Below, one piece after another: positions 1 to 6,039 of a stretch of 6,039 bases of DNA. The stretch is taken from the NCBI GenBank assembly GCA_003525525.1, contig DQED01000141.1, forward strand, positions 429 to 6,467. Direction: 5' to 3'. A program made the position numbers and the translations under genes. The stretch comes from Desulfovibrio sp. (lineage in GTDB: Bacteria; Desulfobacterota; Desulfovibrionia; Desulfovibrionales; Desulfovibrionaceae). Positions within the stretch are counted from its first letter, which is position 1; the number at the start of each line of letters is the position of its first letter. The notes under the pieces were generated by a model, which searched no databases, had not been told where the DNA came from, and was given only the letters and a program-made list of their open reading frames with translations.

Positions 1-870
1 TGGAAGCTGTGGGTCGAGCGGGCGGGGCTCATGTGGCCGCTTGCCCGGTCGCTGACGAAACTGCTTCCCGGCAATATCCCGGTCGAGGCCATAAGCCGCG
101 CCAAGGCCGCCATCGAGGCCATGGGCTCCGGCCGCGCGCCCGAGCCGTGGCTTTTCCCGGAAACCTGGGACCGGCGGCACGAAGGCAAGAAGGCCGTTCT
201 TTTTGCCGGCTGCGTGGCCGAACACGCCAATCCGCGCTGGAAGGAGGCTGCCAGGCGCGTGCTTGCCGGCCTCGGCGTCGAAGTCCTGCCCGACCCGGGC
301 TTCACCTGCTGCGGCTGCACCCTCGGGCACGCCGGCGCGCCCGCGGCGCAGGCCGCCATGCAACAGCACAACATCGAGGCCTGGCGCTCGGCCGGGCGGC
401 CGCTCATGGTCGTTTTCTGCGCCACCTGCCGCTGCGGCCTGCGCGCCTACGCCCGCAAGGACCTTGGCCTTTCCATGGACGAACTGCCCCTTTGGCGCGA
501 AAACCTCGTCTCCCTGGCCGAACTGCTGGGCGACACCACTTTCGAGATCGGCCAGGCCGCGCCCCCGGCCGTGCGCTACCACCGCCCCTGCCACGGCGCG
601 GGCGGCAACCAGGACCTCGATTTCCTGCGCCGGGCCATGGGGCCGCGCCTTGTTTTCAACGAAAACGAAACCCCTTGCTGCGGTTTCGGCGGGCTGACCA
701 AGCTCACCTCGCCGGAACTGTCCGAGGCCGTGGCCGGGCATGCCCTGGCCATCTACGCTCCCCGTCCGGGCGACCAGATCGTCACGGGCTGTTCGGGCTG
801 CGTCACCCAGTTGCGCGCCGCCGCCCCGGACGACATCCGGGTCGGGCACTGGCTGGAACTGCTCGGCTGA
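1..870 (+). CDS. CCG-domain (Fe-S)-binding protein, GlcF/LutA-like oxidase subunit (5' end missing)
   Basis: The frame is open from the first base, so this is the last 289 residues of a longer protein; the ATG at 31 is probably internal. Two cysteine-rich CCG domains are visible. The first has Cys codons at 211, 307/310, 418 and 427, giving C-X31-CC-X35-CXXC, an exact fit to the pattern known from HdrB and related proteins. The second has Cys codons at 589, 676/679, 790 and 799, giving C-X28-CC-X36-CXXC, with a slightly short first spacer. Such domains bind iron-sulfur clusters and pass electrons from a flavoprotein dehydrogenase. GlcF (glycolate oxidase), LutA (lactate utilisation) and GlpC share this architecture, usually behind an N-terminal ferredoxin-like part, which would lie outside the window. 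From memory, D. vulgaris has a putative glycolate oxidase Fe-S subunit next to secA, with the GlcD-type flavoprotein adjacent, so a glycolate/lactate oxidase subunit is the best inference. The exact substrate cannot be read from this fragment. Confidence 0.
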   Translation, partial: WKLWVERAGLMWPLARSLTKLLPGNIPVEAISRAKAAIEAMGSGRAPEPWLFPETWDRRHEGKKAVLFAGCVAEHANPRWKEAARRVLAGLGVEVLPDPGFTCCGCTLGHAGAPAAQAAMQQHNIEAWRSAGRPLMVVFCATCRCGLRAYARKDLGLSMDELPLWRENLVSLAELLGDTTFEIGQAAPPAVRYHRPCHGAGGNQDLDFLRRAMGPRLVFNENETPCCGFGGLTKLTSPELSEAVAGHALAIYAPRPGDQIVTGCSGCVTQLRAAAPDDIRVGHWLELLG

Positions 871-899
871 CGCCCCGCCGCATCCAGGGAGGGCGGGCC

Positions 900-918
900 G
901 TCCCGGGAAATCCGGGAC
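900..918 (+). other. Small hairpin in the gap upstream of secA
   Basis: GTCCCGG (900-906) pairs perfectly with CCGGGAC (912-918) around the five-base loop GAAAT. It lies 30 bases after the stop of the Fe-S protein and 44 bases before the secA start. No T run follows, so it is not a canonical intrinsic terminator. It could attenuate read-through, stabilise an mRNA end, or be incidental in GC-rich DNA. The rest of the 92-base gap shows no convincing promoter and no small reading frame resembling secM, the secretion monitor upstream of secA in E. coli. Confidence 0.4.
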
Positions 919-948
919 CCGATCGTCTCGCGCCGCCTTCCACCACAT

Positions 949-955
949 AAAGGAG
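949..955 (+). promoter_or_regulatory. Ribosome binding site of secA
   Basis: AAAGGAG lies seven bases before the ATG at 963, a near-ideal Shine-Dalgarno match and spacing. It supports this start, as does the SecA-typical N-terminus that follows. Confidence 0.85.
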
Positions 956-962
956 TCCATTC

Positions 963-3476
<2,514 letters not shown>

Positions 3477-3500
3477 GGTAAGGATGTTGCAAAGCAAGGT

Positions 3501-3562
3501 CGGAGGGATGCCTCCGGCGGCCGGGAGGGGATGATCCCCTCCCGGACCCTCCTCGACGAGGG
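3501..3562. repeat. Tandem hairpin element after secA, REP-like candidate
   Basis: Two perfect inverted repeats stand in series 25 bases after the secA stop. CGGAGG (3501-3506) pairs with CCTCCG (3511-3516) around a four-base loop. CCGGGAGGGG (3521-3530) pairs with CCCCTCCCGG (3536-3545) around the loop ATGAT. A weaker third stem, CCCTC with GAGGG, spans 3547-3562. No T run follows, so it is not a standard intrinsic terminator, but it could end or protect the secA transcript. The linker CCTCCGGCGGCCGGG resembles a dispersed intergenic repeat I remember from Desulfovibrio genomes. The stems are seen directly; the repeat-family status is recalled, since only one copy is present here. Confidence 0.55.
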
Positions 3563-3875
3563 AAGAATTTCCTGCGTCATAGGCATGGTTGCAATGATGT
3601 GCGGCACCTATGGCATGGCGACGCGTCTTCGAGGAGAGATCCCTTTGCGCAAGGATTGCCGGCACAGGATTACGGGGATGGTCCGCTTGTGGCGCAAGTC
3701 GGCATGCCCGGGCAGTCCCAGGAAAGTCGGCAGCGCCTCTTGCCCGGGGGGCCGGTTTTTTTTACAGGGAGCCGTGCGCGTCGGCGGCGCGTTTTCCTGA
3801 CATCGCCCGGAACGGGGGCTTGCGCCTCCTTCCGGTTATCCGGGGCGGCCTGCGCGTGCGCCCGCATGGTGGGTC
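3563..3875. other. Non-coding region before motA, possible leader
   Basis: About 310 bases hold no convincing gene; the short frames here lack a ribosome site and family resemblance. Visible structure: CATAGG (3578-3583) pairs with CCTATG (3607-3612), extendable by a G-U and a G-C pair, enclosing a 23-base loop. GGCATGG occurs twice, at 3582-3588 and 3612-3618. The palindrome TGCCCGGGCA (3705-3714) can also pair in part with TGCCCGGG (3741-3748). An eight-T run lies at 3756-3763. I found no promoter with both boxes near consensus, no well-spaced sigma-54 site and no recognisable riboswitch core. The motA promoter is presumably here, but I cannot place it. Confidence 0.5.
3723..3763 (+). terminator. 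Weak terminator-like stem with T8 run upstream of motA
   Basis: CGGC (3728-3731) can pair with GCCG (3751-3754), and the stem can extend through two G-U pairs and three A-T pairs into the T run (AAA at 3723-3725 with T at 3757-3759). The loop is long, 19 bases. Eight T's at 3756-3763 follow, the only such run in this GC-rich window. It could end read-through from secA or attenuate a motA leader. The long loop and weak core make it a tentative call. Confidence 0.3.
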
Positions 3876-4730
3876 ATGTTCGTCATCATCGGCATCGTGG
3901 TGGTCCTTGGCTGCGTCATCGGCGGCTTTCTCCTGGAAGGCGGCCACATGGGCGTGCTCATCCAGCCCATCGAGCTGCTCATCATCGGCGGCGCGGCCCT
4001 GGGCTCGTTTTTCATCTCCGCGCCCAAGTCCGTGATCATCGGCACCTTCAAGCACATCATGCACGTGTTCACGGGCAAGGAAGCCTCGGCTGCCGACTAC
4101 CAGGACCTGCTGACCCTGCTGTTCGAGCTGCTCAACATCGCCCGCCGCGACGGCATCGTGGCGCTCGAGCCCCATGTGGCCAAGCCCGAGCAGTCCTCGA
4201 CCATCAACCGCTACCCCAACATCGCCAGGAACAAGCAGCTCGCCTATTTCATCTGCGACAACATCAAGTGCCTGCTTTCGGAAGGCATCGACGCCCACCG
4301 CTACGACGACCTCATGCGCACGGACATCGCCACCATGCACCACCACGCCATGATCGCGCCCACGGCCGTGACCAAGGTGGCGGATTCGCTGCCGGGGCTC
4401 GGCATCGTGGCCGCGGTGCTCGGCATCGTCCTCACCATGGGCAAGATCAACGAGCCGCCCGAGGTGCTCGGCCACAGCATCGGCGCGGCCCTGGTCGGCA
4501 CGTTCCTCGGCATCCTCATGTGCTACGGCTTCGTCGGCCCCATGGCCACCAATCTGGAGTACCAGGCCAAGGCCCAGCAGCACATGCTGCACGTGGCCAA
4601 GGAGGTGCTCGGCGCGTTCAACTCCGGGTTTTCCCCGATGCTGTCCGTGGAAATGGGCCGCCGGGCCATTCCCGACGACGTGCGGCCGAGCATGGAGGAC
4701 ATGGAAGGGGCGCTGCGTGGCAAAAAATAG
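3876..4730 (+). CDS. motA: Flagellar motor stator protein MotA
   Basis: MotA is the inner-membrane stator subunit that, with MotB, forms the ion channel and pushes on the rotor protein FliG. The 284 residues match the E. coli-type family from end to end. There are two N-terminal membrane segments (about 2-20 and 32-48), a large cytoplasmic domain, then two more segments (about 170-188 and 200-222). Functional residues known from E. coli fall at identical numbers: Arg90 and Glu98, which contact FliG, and Pro173 and Pro222, needed for channel function. The N-terminus MFVIIGIVVVLGCVIGGF aligns with the E. coli start, which fixes the ATG. Oddly, no good ribosome site precedes it: GGTGGG at 3868-3873 ends only two bases before the ATG. 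motB overlaps the 3' end, so both are made from one message. A 399-base gap separates it from secA, suggesting its own promoter. Confidence 0.97.
   Translation: MFVIIGIVVVLGCVIGGFLLEGGHMGVLIQPIELLIIGGAALGSFFISAPKSVIIGTFKHIMHVFTGKEASAADYQDLLTLLFELLNIARRDGIVALEPHVAKPEQSSTINRYPNIARNKQLAYFICDNIKCLLSEGIDAHRYDDLMRTDIATMHHHAMIAPTAVTKVADSLPGLGIVAAVLGIVLTMGKINEPPEVLGHSIGAALVGTFLGILMCYGFVGPMATNLEYQAKAQQHMLHVAKEVLGAFNSGFSPMLSVEMGRRAIPDDVRPSMEDMEGALRGKK
4703..4710 (+). promoter_or_regulatory. Ribosome binding site of motB inside motA
   Basis: GGAAGGGG, six bases before the GTG at 4717, is a good purine-rich site and supports the non-ATG start of motB. It lies within the last codons of motA, so translating ribosomes would expose or feed it, indicating coupling of the two stator proteins. 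Confidence 0.65.
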
Positions 4731-5511
4731 CGACCACGGCAAGACCGTCGTCATCTACCGCGAATCCGACGAGGGGCACGGCGGGCACCACGGCGGCTCG
4801 TGGAAGGTGGCCTACGCCGACTTCGTCACGGCGCTCATGGCCTTTTTCCTGCTCCTGTGGCTGGTCGTGTCGCTCAAGCCGCAAAAGAAGCAGGAACTCT
4901 CCCTGGTCTTCCAGGACAAGAACGTGCCGAGCAAGGAGAAGGTGCAAAACCTCGAAAAGGTGCCCACCTTCATCAGCCCGGACGCGGTCAAGGGCAGCCC
5001 GGAATTCAAGCTGTCCCAGGAAAACAAGCTCAAGTACGAGATCGCGCTTCTGGTCAAGGAGCTCATCACCTCGGACCTGTCGGTCAAGAGCAATTCGGGC
5101 GTGAGCAACGACTCCTCGGGCGTGATGATGCAGGTCAACAACTCGGTGATGTTCAGGCCGGGCTCGGCGGAGCTGACGCCCTCGGCGCTCAAGATGCTCG
5201 ACGGCGTGGCCAAGATCCTGCGCGATTTCAAGATCAACCTGACCGTGCGCGGCCATGCCGACGACGAGGAAAAGGGCGGGCCGTACCCGTCGAAGTGGGA
5301 GCTTTCCGCGGCCCGCGCCGCCGCGGCCACGCGCTACCTCGCCGAGAAGGCGGGCATCCCGACCACGCGCCTGCGCGCCGTGGGCCTGGCCGACAGCCAG
5401 CCGCTGGTGCCGCCGACCTCGGCCGAGAACAAGTCCCGCAACCGCCGCATCGAGTTTTTCTACACCAGCCCCGACATGCGGCCCTCGGAACGTTCCCAGG
5501 ACGGGCCGTAG
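4717..5511 (+). CDS. motB: Flagellar motor stator protein MotB
   Basis: MotB anchors the stator to peptidoglycan and carries the ion-binding aspartate of the channel. The 264-residue protein starts at a GTG that overlaps motA by 14 bases. A short cytoplasmic head rich in His and Gly (21-27) leads to one membrane helix, YADFVTALMAFFLLLWLVV (about 33-51). Asp35 corresponds to the proton-binding Asp32 of E. coli. The helix resembles proton-type MotB rather than sodium-type PomB, so a proton-driven motor is inferred. After the plug and linker region, an OmpA-like peptidoglycan-binding domain runs from about 143 to 249, with VMFRPGSAEL (144-153), VRGHADD (177-183), LSAAR (196-200) and NKSRNRRIEFF (238-248). 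The family length is usually about 250-310. A hairpin begins at the stop codon, so the motAB unit appears to end here. Confidence 0.97.
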   Translation: MAKNSDHGKTVVIYRESDEGHGGHHGGSWKVAYADFVTALMAFFLLLWLVVSLKPQKKQELSLVFQDKNVPSKEKVQNLEKVPTFISPDAVKGSPEFKLSQENKLKYEIALLVKELITSDLSVKSNSGVSNDSSGVMMQVNNSVMFRPGSAELTPSALKMLDGVAKILRDFKINLTVRGHADDEEKGGPYPSKWELSAARAAAATRYLAEKAGIPTTRLRAVGLADSQPLVPPTSAENKSRNRRIEFFYTSPDMRPSERSQDGP

Positions 5512-5542
5512 CGGGGAAGGGGCCTTTCGGCCGCTCCCCCGC
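5511..5542. terminator. GC-rich hairpin between convergent motB and metY-like genes
   Basis: An imperfect stem starts at the last base of the motB stop: GCGGGG (5511-5516) with CCCCGC (5537-5542), then AG (5518-5519) with CT (5534-5535), then GGCC (5521-5524) with GGCC (5529-5532), around the loop TTTC. That is 12 pairs with two mismatches. It lies in the 48 bases between genes that face each other, where a shared terminator is expected. Neither side has a T run, so it may act on both strands with a factor such as Rho, or mainly protect mRNA ends. Confidence 0.55.
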
Positions 5543-5559
5543 AGTCTCGCGCCGCGCGC

Positions 5560-6039
5560 CTACGCCTGCTCAAGCGCCTGCCGCAAATCCGCGATGATGT
5601 CTTCCACGTCCTCGATGCCGACCGAGATGCGCACCATGTCGGACGGCACGCCGGCCCGCGCCAGTTCCTCGGGCGTCAGCTGCGAATGCGTCGTGGACGC
5701 CGGGTGGATCACCAGGGTCTTGGCGTCCAGGATGTTGGCCAGATGCGAACACAGCTTGACCGACTTGATGAACGCCTTTCCCGCCTCGATGCCGCCCGTG
5801 AGCCCGAAGCCGAACACTGCGCCGGGGCCGATGGGGAAGAACTGTTTCGCCCGGGCATGGTCCTTGTGGCTCGGCAGGCCCGCGTAGTTGACCCAGGCCA
5901 CCTTGGGGTGCGCTTCCAGAAATTCCGCCACCTTCTGCGCGTTTTCGCAGTGCGCCTTGGCCCGAAGCGGCAGCGTCTCCATGCCCTGGATGACGAGGAA
6001 GCTGTTGATGGGCGCGGGCGTGGCCCCGATGTCGCGCAT
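5560..6039 (-). CDS. metY: O-acetylhomoserine sulfhydrylase (Cys/Met metabolism PLP enzyme), MetY-like, 5' end missing
   Basis: This is the C-terminal 159 residues of a pyridoxal-phosphate enzyme of the Cys/Met metabolism family, usually about 425-430 residues; the gene enters from the right edge, and the Met at the edge is internal. MetY makes homocysteine from O-acetylhomoserine and sulfide in the cytoplasm, a direct sulfide route to methionine that suits a sulfide-producing organism. Visible landmarks, counted from the edge, are SFLVIQGMETLPLR (13-26), HPKVAWVNYAGLPSH (44-58), SHLANILDAKTLVIHPASTTH (98-118) and VRISVGIEDVEDI (136-148), where the arginine normally binds the substrate carboxylate. 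The catalytic lysine would be upstream, outside the window. The wording around the QGMETL and VNYAGLPSH stretches favours MetY over cystathionine gamma-synthase or methionine gamma-lyase, but substrate choice in this family is not certain from a fragment. It converges with motB. Confidence 0.88.
   Translation of the reverse strand: MRDIGATPAPINSFLVIQGMETLPLRAKAHCENAQKVAEFLEAHPKVAWVNYAGLPSHKDHARAKQFFPIGPGAVFGFGLTGGIEAGKAFIKSVKLCSHLANILDAKTLVIHPASTTHSQLTPEELARAGVPSDMVRISVGIEDVEDIIADLRQALEQA

Noticed and set aside
9..950. A 313-codon frame overlapping the Fe-S protein
   Set aside because: The other frame has perfectly spaced CCG-domain cysteines; this one is an Arg-, Pro- and Gly-rich shadow.
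3603..3640. Possible cyclic-di-GMP riboswitch before a motility gene
   Set aside because: Only a short GCGACGC-like stretch is present; the other conserved core elements and paired regions are missing.
3645..3673. Possible sigma-70 promoter, TTGCGC and GATTAC spaced 17 bases
   Set aside because: Each box matches only three of six consensus positions, expected by chance in a region of this size.
3728..3744. Possible sigma-54 promoter before motA (CGGCA ... TTGCC)
   Set aside because: The GG and GC are 11 bases apart instead of the required 10, and flanking matches are poor.
3531..3800. An 89-codon plus-strand frame in the intergenic region
   Set aside because: It starts in the loop of a hairpin, has no suitable ribosome site, and its product resembles nothing I recognise.
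3762..4754. A 330-codon open frame on the minus strand opposite motA
   Set aside because: Same effect: mirror of motA codons, rich in His, Asp, Gly and Val, without a recognisable domain.
3599..5104. A 501-codon plus-strand frame through motA and motB
   Set aside because: Out of frame with two clearly conserved genes; the product is dominated by Arg, His, Ala and Gly, typical of frame-shifted GC-rich DNA.

Overview
The window is GC-rich, tightly packed bacterial DNA. It most likely comes from the chromosome of a Desulfovibrionaceae sulfate reducer (Desulfovibrio / Solidesulfovibrio type). Three things point there: the SecA and MotA/MotB sequences read as deltaproteobacterial; an Fe-S subunit of a glycolate/lactate-type oxidase lies directly upstream of secA, an order I recall from Desulfovibrio vulgaris; and a hairpin of a kind I remember as frequent between genes in this family follows secA. 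The assignment rests on recall and inference, not on a database match.

Layout. Positions 1-870 (+) hold the 3' part of a CCG-domain iron-sulfur protein whose start is outside the window. A 92-base gap with one small hairpin leads to secA (963-3476, +), complete and intact, encoding the preprotein translocase ATPase. A 399-base intergenic region (3477-3875) follows, with tandem perfect hairpins just after secA, a further stem-loop, and an eight-T run with a weak terminator-like stem. Next come motA (3876-4730, +) and motB (4717-5511, +), which overlap by 14 bases and encode the flagellar stator, predicted to be proton-driven. A GC-rich hairpin (5511-5542) closes motB and separates it from a convergent gene on the minus strand (5560-6039), the 3' part of a MetY-like O-acetylhomoserine sulfhydrylase whose start lies beyond the right edge.

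How the genes work together. motA and motB form one translationally coupled unit producing the two parts of the same ion channel. The other genes are separate housekeeping functions: protein export, organic-acid oxidation and sulfur amino-acid synthesis. All five reading frames look functional, with their key residues in place.

I see no phage, transposon, CRISPR, toxin-antitoxin, tRNA or rRNA signal and no evidence of a new system. The only part not explained by ordinary genes is the secA-motA intergenic region, which deserves a modest second look.
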